The notes below the pieces were generated by a model. The model was not told the DNA's origin, searched no databases, and saw only the letters and a list, made by a program, of their open reading frames with translations. A stretch of 64,000 bases of DNA. Origin: Hyphomicrobiaceae bacterium (GTDB taxonomy: Bacteria > Pseudomonadota > Alphaproteobacteria > Rhizobiales > Hyphomicrobiaceae). The stretch spans positions 23,937-87,936 of the forward strand of contig JANYHF010000011.1 of assembly GCA_025359185.1 (NCBI GenBank), written 5' to 3'. A program made the translations under genes and the position numbers. Positions 37,285-45,843 of this stretch are shown here, in pieces. Position 1 is the stretch's first letter; each line of letters opens with the position of its first letter.

Positions 37285-38564
37285 ACGGACACTGATTGTC
37301 GAGAGCGGCTGGGACTATATGACGGCCCGGCCGTTTTTGGTGCGCTCCCCAGAAACAATCCCCAGACCAGTGACATCAGCAGGAAAAAGTGCCGCCAGTG
37401 ATCGGTATCGACGATGAAGCCTTCGCCCACTGTGCCGATATAGGCCGATAGCGCCACCAGCATCAGCCCTTGCGACGGCACGCGCCGGAAAGCGCCCGCC
37501 AAGCCGATGCCCACCGTCACCATCACCAGGATAATGTACGCGCCGCCGCCCAGCCAGCCATGCCCAACCAGCACGTTGAGATAAACCTCGTGCACGTCCT
37601 CATGGTGGTAGTTGCCACCAAATTGTAATGGGCCAATGCCAAACGGATGGCTGGCAATCAGCGCCTTGGCTTTCTCATGCCCGGCAAAGCGGCCGTTCGA
37701 TCCGCCATCATAGGATTGCTCAAGCTGCGCCCGCTCGGTCAGCAGCGAACTGATCTGTGACGATTGCAACGCTGCTCCGACGACCGCCGCGCCGCAAAGC
37801 CCGGCCGCCACCAAAAGCCCAGTGATCCGTAACCGGAATTTGCTGCTGCGCGAAGTCAAAAAGCTAAAATAACAAAGCAATATCAGCGCCACCGCTGCGT
37901 TCGACCAAGCCCCGCGCGAAAAGCTGAGGAGTGCGCCCAGCAGCAGGAAGCCTGTGGCACCAAGCGCCGCCGCGGCGATCAGTGTGCGCCGTGTAAACGC
38001 CAAATGCAACGCATAGACAAGCGCGGGCACGACGAAGGCCCCGTAAACGTTTGGGTCCTTGAAAGTGCCGCGCGCGCGCCCAAAGCCAGTCAGAAGCTCC
38101 GTCAGCGGCGGAGCCACGTTGAAATAGCCCACGAGCCCCGCCACCGTCGCCACCAGCGCCGCCAGCAGATAGCCGTTCAGGATCAGCCGCACATGCTTAA
38201 CGGGGTCGTACTGCACGAAAGCCGCCAGCATCACCGAGGCGACAGCCAGATAGAAGGTGATGAAAACCTGCTTGCCCGCGACGCCGAAATCGAACGCCGA
38301 CATTGCCCCGAGAAGGCCACCGATGGTGACGAGCAGCCATAGCAGCAGATACACCATCAGCGGCCAGTTCAGCGTGGCAAGGCCTGCAGCGGGCAAAATC
38401 ACGATGAGGGCGATCAGCAAGGCATCGACCGGCGCCGGTTCAAAAAACACGATGCCGCTCGATGCCATCGCCAGCCACACGAGCGCCAGGGAAAGGCGAT
38501 GCAACCCGCGCGGCTGGGCTGCGGCCGCCACCGTTGGCCATGGATCTTGAGCGACTGCGATCAC
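37281..38564 (-). CDS. O-antigen ligase / polysaccharide polymerase-like membrane protein
   Basis: About 427 residues with 10-12 membrane helices and the Wzy/WaaL-type periplasmic loop (FGIGPLQFGGNYHHEDVHEVYLNVLVGHG). The H-x-x-x-x-N-x-x-x-G pattern of the Wzy_C domain is present. It should join or polymerise undecaprenyl-linked polysaccharide at the periplasmic face. I placed the start at GTG 38564, which has AGGA nine bases upstream. The frame stays open to 38735, but that extension runs through two palindromes and a gene-free gap. It lies directly downstream of the sugar-phosphate transferase gene on the same strand. Confidence 0.82.
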   Translation of the reverse strand: MIAVAQDPWPTVAAAAQPRGLHRLSLALVWLAMASSGIVFFEPAPVDALLIALIVILPAAGLATLNWPLMVYLLLWLLVTIGGLLGAMSAFDFGVAGKQVFITFYLAVASVMLAAFVQYDPVKHVRLILNGYLLAALVATVAGLVGYFNVAPPLTELLTGFGRARGTFKDPNVYGAFVVPALVYALHLAFTRRTLIAAAALGATGFLLLGALLSFSRGAWSNAAVALILLCYFSFLTSRSSKFRLRITGLLVAAGLCGAAVVGAALQSSQISSLLTERAQLEQSYDGGSNGRFAGHEKAKALIASHPFGIGPLQFGGNYHHEDVHEVYLNVLVGHGWLGGGAYIILVMVTVGIGLAGAFRRVPSQGLMLVALSAYIGTVGEGFIVDTDHWRHFFLLMSLVWGLFLGSAPKTAGPSYSPSRSRQSVSV

Positions 38565-38600
38565 GCGACGTGGTCCTGCATCTATCCGCTCAGAAACCAA

Positions 38601-38659
38601 TTCGTCATGCCAGCCTCCGCTGCCATGACGAACGGTGGGCAGTTGCTTGAGTGCCCACC
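38601..38659. repeat. Two adjacent intergenic stem-loops
   Basis: TTCGTCATG (38601-38609) with CATGACGAA (38624-38632), extended by an inner CAG/CTG, shares its end sequence with the large palindrome at 31086. Next to it GGTGGGCA (38634-38641) pairs with TGCCCACC (38652-38659). This second hairpin directly follows the end of the exoY-type gene on the minus strand and may reduce readthrough; no U-tract is present. Confidence 0.55.
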
Positions 38660-40147
38660 CTAATAAGCGTTTTCGGACTGCAACAGTGCCACGGGGGTCT
38701 TCAACAGGATGTAAAGATCGAGCAGCACCGACCAATGATCAATGTAGTAAAGATCGTGCTCTACGCGCTTCTTGATTTTTTCTTCCGTGTCCGTCTCGCC
38801 GCGCCAGCCGTTGATCTGAGCCCAGCCGGTCAGGCCCGGCTTCACCTTGTGACGGGCGTAGTAGCCATCCACAGCCTCCTGGTACAGCTTGTCGGCCGCC
38901 TTGGCCTGTAGGGCGTGCGGGCGCGGGCCAACCAGCGACAGCTCTCCCTTCAACACATTGAAAAGCTGCGGTAATTCGTCAATCGATGATTTTCTGATGA
39001 AGCGGCCGATTTTGGTCACGCGCGGGTCGCCCTTGCTCACCAGCTTAGCCGCGTTGGCATCACTCATATCCGTATACATCGAGCGGAACTTGTAGACTTC
39101 GATCAGCTCATTGTTGAAGCCGTAGCGCTTCTGCTTGAAGAACACCGGCCCCTTGCTGTCGCGCTTGATCAGAAAAGCCGTGATCAGCATGACCGGGGCG
39201 AGCGCGATCAGCGCCAGCACAGCGATCACCTTGTCGAACCACCATTTCTGGATGGTTGACCAGTTGGCAATCGGGCGATCTGCGACATCCAAAAATGGGA
39301 TGCCGCCGATATAGGAATAGGCGCGCGGCGAAAGGCGGAGCTTGGCGGCAAGGCTGGACAGTTTGATATCCAGTGGCAAGATCATCACGGAGCGCAGGAT
39401 ATCGAGCAGCCGCTGCTCGGCGCGTGTCGGAAGGGCCAGCAGGACGAGGTCCACCCGCGTGTTGCGGCTGAACTCGGCGAGATCGGCGACAGTACCGATC
39501 TTGGGATACCCGGCGACCAGCCGGCCAACCCGGCCCTCCGAACGATCATCAAACACGCCGCAGATGCGGATGTCAGTCTCTTCGCTTTCCAGCCGGTGCA
39601 GCAAGGCTTCGCCCTCGGCGCCGCCGCCCACCAGCACGGCGCGGCGGACCAAGCGGCCCTGCTGGGTCCAGGTACGCACGCAAGCGGCAACAATCGTGCG
39701 CGATGTCAATAAACCGGCCGCACCGATAGCGAACCAGACCGCCAGCCATACACGCGACACTTCCGTACCCGCCTTGAAGAAGAACACGCCCGCAACCAAC
39801 GCTGCGAAGATCGATGTCCAGGTGAGGCCCAGCCGCGACAGCTGGCTGACCGGCGAGCGAAGCGTGGGAATGGCGTAAAGCCCGCTGGCCTGGAACAGCA
39901 CTGAGGCCAGAAACCCGACGAGGCCACACAGCGCGAAGTAAGGCGTGCTCGCCGCAAGATTGGTGTGGCCGATATAGATGTAGAACAACCCCGCGCCCAG
40001 CGCCGCGATCAGTGCGAAGTCAGACGCGCGCACGAGGCCGGAGACAACCACGGGCGAAATCACGCTTCGGCGGAAGCCCAGGCGAAAGTCCGCAAGCGGG
40101 GGGAGGCCGGCGAGCGACGCCGGAGCATTCAGGGTCGTTGTCGACAT
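38660..40147 (-). CDS. Undecaprenyl-phosphate sugar-phosphate transferase (WcaJ/ExoY type)
   Basis: Starts exopolysaccharide synthesis by moving hexose-1-phosphate from UDP-sugar to undecaprenyl phosphate. 495 residues: four or five N-terminal membrane helices, a CoA-binding-like domain (RRAVLVGGGAEGEALLHRLES), a re-entrant helix (WWFDKVIAVLALIALAPVMLI) and the catalytic bacterial-transferase domain (GPVFFKQKRYGFNNELIEVYKFRSMYTDM, cited in part; KSSIDELPQLFNVLKGELSLVGPRPHA, in part). AGGA precedes ATG 40147. The O-antigen-ligase-like gene follows, so the pair likely serves one surface polysaccharide. Confidence 0.93.
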   Translation of the reverse strand: MSTTTLNAPASLAGLPPLADFRLGFRRSVISPVVVSGLVRASDFALIAALGAGLFYIYIGHTNLAASTPYFALCGLVGFLASVLFQASGLYAIPTLRSPVSQLSRLGLTWTSIFAALVAGVFFFKAGTEVSRVWLAVWFAIGAAGLLTSRTIVAACVRTWTQQGRLVRRAVLVGGGAEGEALLHRLESEETDIRICGVFDDRSEGRVGRLVAGYPKIGTVADLAEFSRNTRVDLVLLALPTRAEQRLLDILRSVMILPLDIKLSSLAAKLRLSPRAYSYIGGIPFLDVADRPIANWSTIQKWWFDKVIAVLALIALAPVMLITAFLIKRDSKGPVFFKQKRYGFNNELIEVYKFRSMYTDMSDANAAKLVSKGDPRVTKIGRFIRKSSIDELPQLFNVLKGELSLVGPRPHALQAKAADKLYQEAVDGYYARHKVKPGLTGWAQINGWRGETDTEEKIKKRVEHDLYYIDHWSVLLDLYILLKTPVALLQSENAY

Positions 40148-40516
40148 AGAAGGTTAAGTCCTGCCAAGTTTTTGACGTGTTCGTTGGCAGGATATGAGCA
40201 GGAACTGTGCCAGAAAACGTGCGGCGTTAACCTCTCCGCAAGATCTTCGCGGTTTCTGGGTCGGCTATCGAGTTTGCGCAGCCTTGGGCGTAGGGGCGAC
40301 CGGCCTTGGTCTGGGCGTCGGGCATGTCGGTCCTCATCGCGAATCGAAAGGACCTGGATCGATTCAGCATTCTTGCCGCTTGTCATCTGCGGATTCACAA
40401 GATTGCCATCGGCAGCCCCGCCTTCCCCCTTGGAAAGCGGGCGCGATTGCGGCATTGTCCGCGCGCCCGCGAGCCGTCCATCGCAGGTCAGGGCCAGCCG
40501 GGGAGATCGATGCCAG
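40148..40516. other. Intergenic region between exoY-type and phzF-type genes
   Basis: 369 bases separating divergent genes. Short open frames on both strands show no homology. The plus-strand frame that would extend the PhzF-like gene upstream has neither a family match nor a ribosome site. I see a GC-rich hairpin around 40436-40475 and nothing else; the promoters of both genes must lie here. Confidence 0.5.
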
Positions 40517-41416
40517 GTGCCGTATCCATTCCACACCCTAGATGTCTTCACCGCCGACCGCTTTTCCGGCAATCAGCTCGCCGTGGTCATGGACGCCAGC
40601 CGCCTGACCAGCGCCCAGATGCAGATGATCGCGCGCGAGTTCGCAATCTCCGAGACGGTGTTCATGCTGCAGCCCGACAATCCTGCCCATTCGGCCAAAG
40701 TGCGCATCTTCACGCCGGGCCAGGAGCTGCCATTTGCGGGTCATCCGACGATTGGCACCGCCGTGTTGCTGGCCGAGCTGCAAAGCCAGTCCAACCCCGG
40801 CATGGACGAGGCAATTATCGTCCTTGAAGAGAGCATCGGTGTGGTGCGCATCGGGGTGCGCCGCAAGTCCGGCGAGGCCGCCTATGCAGAGTTCGATACG
40901 CCCAAGCTGCCCGAGGTGCTAAGCGCGCCGGTCTCCCACGACCGCATGGCCGATGCGCTCGGCCTTGCCCCTAGCGAGATCGGCTTCGAGAACCACCGCC
41001 CCACGCGCTACACGGCGGGCGTACCCTATTCTTTCGTGCCCGTGCGCAGCCTCGAAGCCATCGCCCGTGCACGCATGATCACGCCCTACTGGCAAGGTCC
41101 GTTCGGGTCCGACGGTGCCTACCTCTATTGCCGCGAAACCGTGCACACAACGGCGCAATTTCACGCCCGCATGTTCGCCCCGGACCTGACCATGGAAGAT
41201 CCTGCCACTGGCTCGGCAGCCGCAGCGTTTGCCGCTGTCGTGCACCGCTTCGATGATCTCAAGGACGGCACGCGCAAACTGCTGATCGAACAAGGCTATG
41301 AGATGGGTCGCCCGAGCGAGATCTACCTCGAAGTGATGGTGGCGGGCGGCCTCGTCCGGCAAGTGCGGATCGGCGGCCGGGCAGTCAGAGTGAGCTCCGG
41401 CGTGCTGGAGGTGTAA
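40517..41416 (+). CDS. PhzF-family isomerase
   Basis: 299 residues of the diaminopimelate-epimerase-like PhzF fold, two pseudo-symmetric halves. The start YPFHTLDVFTADRFSGNQLAVV, catalytic Glu in AREFAISETVFMLQP, FTPGQELPFAGHPTIGTA and the C-terminal MEDPATGSAAAAFAAV and QGYEMGRPSEIYLEV are all family signatures. Start GTG 40517 (V-PYPFHTLDVF) with GGGGAG upstream. Outside phenazine clusters these enzymes act on unknown substrates; no phenazine gene is near. Confidence 0.92.
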   Translation: MPYPFHTLDVFTADRFSGNQLAVVMDASRLTSAQMQMIAREFAISETVFMLQPDNPAHSAKVRIFTPGQELPFAGHPTIGTAVLLAELQSQSNPGMDEAIIVLEESIGVVRIGVRRKSGEAAYAEFDTPKLPEVLSAPVSHDRMADALGLAPSEIGFENHRPTRYTAGVPYSFVPVRSLEAIARARMITPYWQGPFGSDGAYLYCRETVHTTAQFHARMFAPDLTMEDPATGSAAAAFAAVVHRFDDLKDGTRKLLIEQGYEMGRPSEIYLEVMVAGGLVRQVRIGGRAVRVSSGVLEV

Positions 41417-41482
41417 GCTCGAACTCGGGGTCATTGCGAGACTGTGCCCCAACATCGCTCAGGCATATCGCCTCCAACCATC

Positions 41483-41522
41483 TTGACGAGACAAATTCCG
41501 TTCTGCTATGACAACGTTGTCA
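41483..41522 (+). promoter_or_regulatory. lacI-family gene promoter with overlapping operator (O1)
   Basis: TTGACG (41483-41488), 17 bases, CTATGA (41506-41511). The perfect 14-bp dyad TGACAACGTTGTCA (41509-41522) starts inside the -10 box. This is the classic shape of a LacI/GalR operator with a central CG. It predicts autorepression of the regulator gene 50 bases downstream. Confidence 0.8.
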
Positions 41523-41524
41523 GT

Positions 41525-41553
41525 GGGGGTCTGAGACCCCCGGCGGGGGTTTT
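41525..41553 (+). promoter_or_regulatory. Competing hairpins in the lacI-type leader
   Basis: GGGGGTC (41525-41531) can pair with GACCCCC (41535-41541). Alternatively the CCCCC at 41537-41541 can pair with GGGGG at 41545-41549, which is followed by TTTT (41550-41553), a weak terminator shape. The two folds exclude each other. Confidence 0.4.
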
Positions 41554-41571
41554 AACGGTCTCAAGGCTTCC

Positions 41572-42591
41572 ATGACCACGCTCAAGGATGTTGCCAAGCG
41601 AGGTGGTGTTTCGGCCAAGACCGTGTCGCGGGTTGTCAACCGTGATCCAATGGTGTCCGACGAGACGCGTGCGGCGATTTTGCGGCTGGTGGATGAACTC
41701 GGCTACATCCCCAACGACGCCGCCCGCCAGATGCGCACGCAAAATTCGCGCACCGTGGGCTTCCTCACAGACGTCATCGCCACCACTCCCTATTCGGTCG
41801 ATATCGTGCGCGGCGTGCAGGAGGAACTGCGCGCCGAAGGCCGCACTATGCTGATCGCCAACTCGGGCGGCATGGAGGAGCACGAGGCCGAATACTGGCG
41901 CATGTTCCGTGCTCAGAGGGCGGCAGGCGCGCTCTATGCCACCATGTTCCACCGCGCCGTCGATATCAACGCCGTCGAGTTCACCAGCCCCGTCGTGCTG
42001 GTCAATTGTTTTGACCGCCGCCATCGCTTCGCTGCCGTGCTGCCCGATGATTTCACCGGCGGCTACACCCAGGCCAAACACCTTCTCGACATGGGCCATC
42101 GCCGCATCGGTCTGGTGTCGGTCAATCCCATTTTGCGCGCTGAGGGCTTGCGCCGCAAGGGGATCGACAAGGCCCACGGCGAGGCCCGGCTGGAGCTGGA
42201 CGATAAGCTAGTGCGGCCCGGTATGGTCGGCAATATCGGTGCCGAGCGGTTGGTGGCCTACGAGGCGGCGCTCGAACTGCTAAAGGGCAAGAAGCGCCCC
42301 ACCGCCATCATCTGTGGCCACGACCAGATCGCTCTGCAAGTCATGTCGGCGGCGGCGGAACTCGGCCTGCGCGTGCCCGATGATCTTTCCATCATTGGCT
42401 ACGACGATCAGCATACCATCACCGAGGCGCTGCGCCCGGCGCTGACCACGGTGGCGCTGCCGTATTACGAGATGGGGCGTACCGCGACGCTGCTGCTCAA
42501 CGATCTTATCGCCGGCAGAGAGACCCCGCAACAGCCCGTGCTTGTGGCTTGCCCGCTGGTGATCCGCCAATCCTGCCGGCCCCCGAAATAA
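41572..42591 (+). CDS. LacI-family transcriptional repressor of the sugar operon
   Basis: 339 residues. N-terminal helix-turn-helix TLKDVAKRGGVSAKTVSRVVN followed by the hinge YIPNDAARQMRTQ, which sets operator contact through the minor groove. The periplasmic-binding-protein-like effector domain runs from about residue 60 to the end (NSRTVGFLTDVI, DDFTGGYTQAKHLLDMGHRRIG, TAIICGHDQIALQVMSAAAELG, IIGYDDQHTITEALRPALTTV). It is first in the operon, and two copies of one operator dyad flank it (41509, 42663). The inducer is probably the imported sugar or a breakdown product. Confidence 0.95.
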   Translation: MTTLKDVAKRGGVSAKTVSRVVNRDPMVSDETRAAILRLVDELGYIPNDAARQMRTQNSRTVGFLTDVIATTPYSVDIVRGVQEELRAEGRTMLIANSGGMEEHEAEYWRMFRAQRAAGALYATMFHRAVDINAVEFTSPVVLVNCFDRRHRFAAVLPDDFTGGYTQAKHLLDMGHRRIGLVSVNPILRAEGLRRKGIDKAHGEARLELDDKLVRPGMVGNIGAERLVAYEAALELLKGKKRPTAIICGHDQIALQVMSAAAELGLRVPDDLSIIGYDDQHTITEALRPALTTVALPYYEMGRTATLLLNDLIAGRETPQQPVLVACPLVIRQSCRPPK

Positions 42592-42655
42592 CAGTGACTG
42601 CCAGGGCCGTTGGACGTCTGAAGACTGAAAGCCTGAACAGGGAGGACAAAGTAAA

Positions 42656-43954
42656 ATGCAGATGACAACGTTGTCGAAACTCTCGTACGGCCTAGCTTTG
42701 GCCGGTGCGGTTTCGCTGCTGTCGTTGCCCGCATGGGCTGGCGACATCAAGGTTTGGCACCATGGCGGACGTGGCGATGGTGAGCGCGGCAAGATCGCCG
42801 CCATGCTGGAAGCCTGGAGCGCGGCGCACCCCGACAACAAGGCCGTGCTCGAAATTCTGCCAGAAGGTGCGTATAATGAGCAAGTCCAGGCTGCGGCGCT
42901 TGCTGGCAACCTGCCCGACCTGCTCGACTTCGATGGTCCAAACTACGCCAACTATGTCTGGTCGGGCTATCTCGCCCCGCTCAATGACATTGTGCCCCAG
43001 GCCACCCTCGACAACGTGATCCCCTCGCTGATCGCGCAAGGGACCTACGGACCCGATGGCAAGCTGTACTCGATCGGCATGGGCGATTCGGGCCTCGGTC
43101 TTTGGGCCAACAAGGCTATGCTGACGAAGGCGGGCGTGCGCATCCCGAAGGGCGTAGATGACCCCTGGACGCTGGCCGAATTTGAAGACGCCCTGGCCAA
43201 GCTGAAGGCTTCGGGCATCGCCACGCCCCTGGACGTCAAGCTCAACTACGGCAAGGGCGAATGGTTCACCTATGGCTTCTCGCCGATAGTCCAGTCGATG
43301 GGCGGCGACCTGATCGACCGCAAGACCTGGAAATCCAAGGGCACGCTGGACGGCGACGCCGCCATCAACGCCATGACGCACTTCCAGAGCTGGGTGAAGG
43401 CAGGCTACGTCGTGCCCGCCGCTGCTGGCGACGACTCGTTCTTCGGCAAGAAGACCTCCGCCATCTCGTTCGTCGGCCACTGGATGTGGGCGGCTCATTC
43501 CAAGGCGCTTGGCGATGATCTCGTCTTGTTGCCTATGCCCAAGTGGGGCGACAAGCAGCTCACCGGCAACGGCGGTTGGTGCTGGGGCGTGACCAAGAAG
43601 GCCAAGGACGCCAAGGCCGTCGGCGAACTTATCGCCTATCTGTTGTCCGACCCGGTGCTCGGGCCGTTCATGGAGAGCCAGGGTGGTCCTCCGGGCACCA
43701 AATCGGTGACCGCAGCCTCCAAGCTCTACGGCCCCGGTGGCAAGTTGCAGGTGTATGCGGATCAGCTCTCGCATGGCATCGGCTTCCCGCGTCCCGTGCA
43801 TCCGGCCTATCCGGTGATCACCGCCGCGTTTGCCGCCGCCGTTGCCGACATTGTCGATGGCAAGGACGTCAAGGCCTCGCTCGGCAAGGCCGCCAGCGAC
43901 ATCGACCAGAACATCGCCGATAACAGCGGCTACCCGCCGTTTGCCAGCAAGTAG
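42656..43954 (+). CDS. ABC sugar transporter, substrate-binding protein
   Basis: 432 residues, family 1 extracellular solute-binding protein. Signal peptide (SYGLALAGAVSLLSLPAWAG) then the mature start DIKVWHHGGRGDGERGKIAAML. Typical lobes include LPDLLDFDGPNYANYVWSGYLAPL and WCWGVTKKAKDAKAVGELIAYL. GGAGG precedes ATG 42656; ATG 42662 is a second possible start. An operator dyad lies over codons 3-7. A REP-like hairpin separates it from the permease genes, which may raise binding-protein expression relative to the permeases. Confidence 0.94.
   Translation: MQMTTLSKLSYGLALAGAVSLLSLPAWAGDIKVWHHGGRGDGERGKIAAMLEAWSAAHPDNKAVLEILPEGAYNEQVQAAALAGNLPDLLDFDGPNYANYVWSGYLAPLNDIVPQATLDNVIPSLIAQGTYGPDGKLYSIGMGDSGLGLWANKAMLTKAGVRIPKGVDDPWTLAEFEDALAKLKASGIATPLDVKLNYGKGEWFTYGFSPIVQSMGGDLIDRKTWKSKGTLDGDAAINAMTHFQSWVKAGYVVPAAAGDDSFFGKKTSAISFVGHWMWAAHSKALGDDLVLLPMPKWGDKQLTGNGGWCWGVTKKAKDAKAVGELIAYLLSDPVLGPFMESQGGPPGTKSVTAASKLYGPGGKLQVYADQLSHGIGFPRPVHPAYPVITAAFAAAVADIVDGKDVKASLGKAASDIDQNIADNSGYPPFASK
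42663..42676 (+). promoter_or_regulatory. Second LacI-type operator (O2) inside the binding-protein gene
   Basis: TGACAACGTTGTCG matches the 41509 operator at 13 of 14 positions and keeps the 12-bp dyad core GACAACGTTGTC. It begins seven bases after the A of the ATG. Spacing of the two sites is 1154 bases, so looping or roadblock repression is possible. Confidence 0.75.
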
Positions 43955-44014
43955 GTTTGGTTTCCCGAGGCGGAAAGCCGGTCCCGGGGCGCGCGTTGAT
44001 TGCTGAAGGAAATG

Positions 44015-44052
44015 CGTAGGTTGGGTCACGCGAAGGCTTGATCCAACCTACG
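44015..44052. repeat. REP-like palindrome between binding-protein and permease genes
   Basis: CGTAGGTTGG (44015-44024) pairs with CCAACCTACG (44043-44052), a perfect 10-bp stem with an 18-base loop, in the 130-base gap after the binding-protein gene. The sequence is of the widespread GTAGGTTGGGT repeat type. Confidence 0.75.
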
Positions 44053-44084
44053 ACGAGGCTCATTGGATACGGTGTAGGCTGATC

Positions 44085-44981
44085 ATGGCAGGACTTCGGA
44101 CCAGGGACACGCGGGCGGCGGTGGCCATCATGTCGCCAGCGCTCATACTGATCGCTGTTTTCATCATCCTGCCATTCATTCTGGCCATCGCGCTGTCGTT
44201 CAGCAACCAGCGATTGGTGCCCAATCTGAATGCGCCGACGGCCTTCATTGGCATCAGCAATTATCTGCGGCTGTTCGGCCAACCCGAATTCCTGCAGGCC
44301 TTTATCAACACGTTCCTCTTTGCCGTGATCGTCACGCCGTTGCAATCGGCCATGGGCCTGGGCGCGGCCATCCTGATCAATTCAAAACTGCCGGCACGCA
44401 ACGTGTTCCGCGCGATTTTCTTTCTGCCGACGGTCATCACCATGGTGGTCGTATCGGTGATCTGGTTCGCGCTTTACCGGTTGGATGGCGTTTTCAACCA
44501 GCTGCTCAGTATCGCGACAGCCGGCAATGCCGGACCCATCGATTGGCTGCACAACGCTTGGCTGGCGCTGCCCGCGATCATCCTCCTCTCGGCCTGGCAG
44601 GGCTTTCCGTTCCAGATGGTGATCTATCTGGCCGGGCTGCAACAGATCAATTCCGAGCTTTACGAGGCCGCCAAAGTCGATGGCGCCAAGCCGTGGGATG
44701 AGTTCTGGGGTGTGACGATGCCCGGCCTGCGCAACACCCACATCTTCGTGCTGGTGACGACGACCATCGCAGCCTTCAAGCTGTTCACGCAGGTCAACCT
44801 GATGACCCAAGGCGGACCCACTGGCGCCACGCAAACCGTGGTGCGTTACGTCTACGAACAAGGTTTTACTCGCGGCAGTGTGGGGTTGGCTGCGGCGGCC
44901 TCGGTGGTGTTCTTTCTAGTGGTGCTGGCGATTTCGATCGGCCAGCGATACGTCTTCCGGTCCGAAGAGGAAGTGCGATGA
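44085..44981 (+). CDS. ABC sugar transporter permease (MalF type)
   Basis: 298 residues with six membrane helices. The N-terminal helix is SPALILIAVFIILPFILAIAL. The cytoplasmic EAA loop that docks the ATPase reads ELYEAAKVDGAKPWDEFWGVTMPGL. It forms a heterodimer with the next gene product. Its stop overlaps the start of the second permease in ATGA (44978-44981). This is the CUT1 class of carbohydrate importers. Confidence 0.94.
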   Translation: MAGLRTRDTRAAVAIMSPALILIAVFIILPFILAIALSFSNQRLVPNLNAPTAFIGISNYLRLFGQPEFLQAFINTFLFAVIVTPLQSAMGLGAAILINSKLPARNVFRAIFFLPTVITMVVVSVIWFALYRLDGVFNQLLSIATAGNAGPIDWLHNAWLALPAIILLSAWQGFPFQMVIYLAGLQQINSELYEAAKVDGAKPWDEFWGVTMPGLRNTHIFVLVTTTIAAFKLFTQVNLMTQGGPTGATQTVVRYVYEQGFTRGSVGLAAAASVVFFLVVLAISIGQRYVFRSEEEVR

Positions 44982-45823
44982 ACCGTTCGGGCGTCTCCTA
45001 CATCCGGCTCGGCTTGGCACTGCTGATTTGCGTGCTGGTGGTTGCCCCGCTTTACATGATGGTTGCCATCTCGCTGAAGGCGGATGAGCAGCAGATCCTG
45101 GTTGATTTCGGCAACTGGCGGGCGTTCTGGGTCTGGCCCTGGGACATGAGCCTTGAGAACTACCGGATCATTCTCTCGGACAAACAGGCGCCGTTCCTGC
45201 GCTTCATGTTCAACTCGATCCTGATCGTCGCTTCGATTGTACTGTTCGGCATCCTGCTCAACTCAGCCTGCGCCTTTGCCCTGTCGCGGTTGCGCTTTAC
45301 CGGCCGCAACTTCATCCTGGCGGTGCTCATTGCGCTGATCATCATTCCGATGGAGGCGCTCGCCATTCCGCTCTTGCTGATGATGGCGCGGATCGGCTGG
45401 CTAGAGACCTACCAGGCCCAGATCGTGCCTTTCATCGCTCACCCGTTCTCGATCTTCCTGTTCTATCAATTCTTCTCCAAGCTGCCGAAGGACCTCGACG
45501 AAGCTGCCTTCGTCGAAGGCGCGACGCCGGTCCAGGTCTATTGGAAGATCGTGCTGCCGCTGTCGCTGCCGGTGATCGCCACCGTCGCGATTCTGCAGAG
45601 CCTCGAATATTGGAATGCCTATCTCTGGCCACTGATGATCACGCGCGGCCCCGCCACCCGGCCGGTGTCGCTGGCTCTCGCGCAATTCTTCGGTACACCG
45701 CCCTATCTATGGGGCCAGCTCATGGCTTTCTCGGTCCTGATGTCGCTGCCCGTCCTCATTCTCTATTTGGTCTTCCAGCGCTGGTTCATTCAGTCGGTCG
45801 TGAGCAGCGCCGTCAAAGGCTGA
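44978..45823 (+). CDS. ABC sugar transporter permease (MalG type)
   Basis: 281 residues, six membrane helices starting LGLALLICVLVVAPLYMMVAI. The EAA loop is DLDEAAFVEGATPVQVYWKIVLPLSLP. It pairs with the MalF-type subunit, translationally coupled through a 4-base overlap. The glycosidase gene follows after 20 bases. Confidence 0.94.
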   Translation: MNRSGVSYIRLGLALLICVLVVAPLYMMVAISLKADEQQILVDFGNWRAFWVWPWDMSLENYRIILSDKQAPFLRFMFNSILIVASIVLFGILLNSACAFALSRLRFTGRNFILAVLIALIIIPMEALAIPLLLMMARIGWLETYQAQIVPFIAHPFSIFLFYQFFSKLPKDLDEAAFVEGATPVQVYWKIVLPLSLPVIATVAILQSLEYWNAYLWPLMITRGPATRPVSLALAQFFGTPPYLWGQLMAFSVLMSLPVLILYLVFQRWFIQSVVSSAVKG

Positions 45824-45843
45824 TACAACTTTCGGAACCGTTT

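Noticed and set aside
38565..38735. Longer N-terminus for the O-antigen-ligase-like gene.
   Set aside because: The extension passes through two intergenic palindromes and lacks a ribosome site; GTG 38564 has one.
39965..40516. Upstream extension of the PhzF-like gene.
   Set aside because: The family starts at YPFHTLDVF just after GTG 40517; the extension overlaps the divergent exoY-type gene and has no family similarity.
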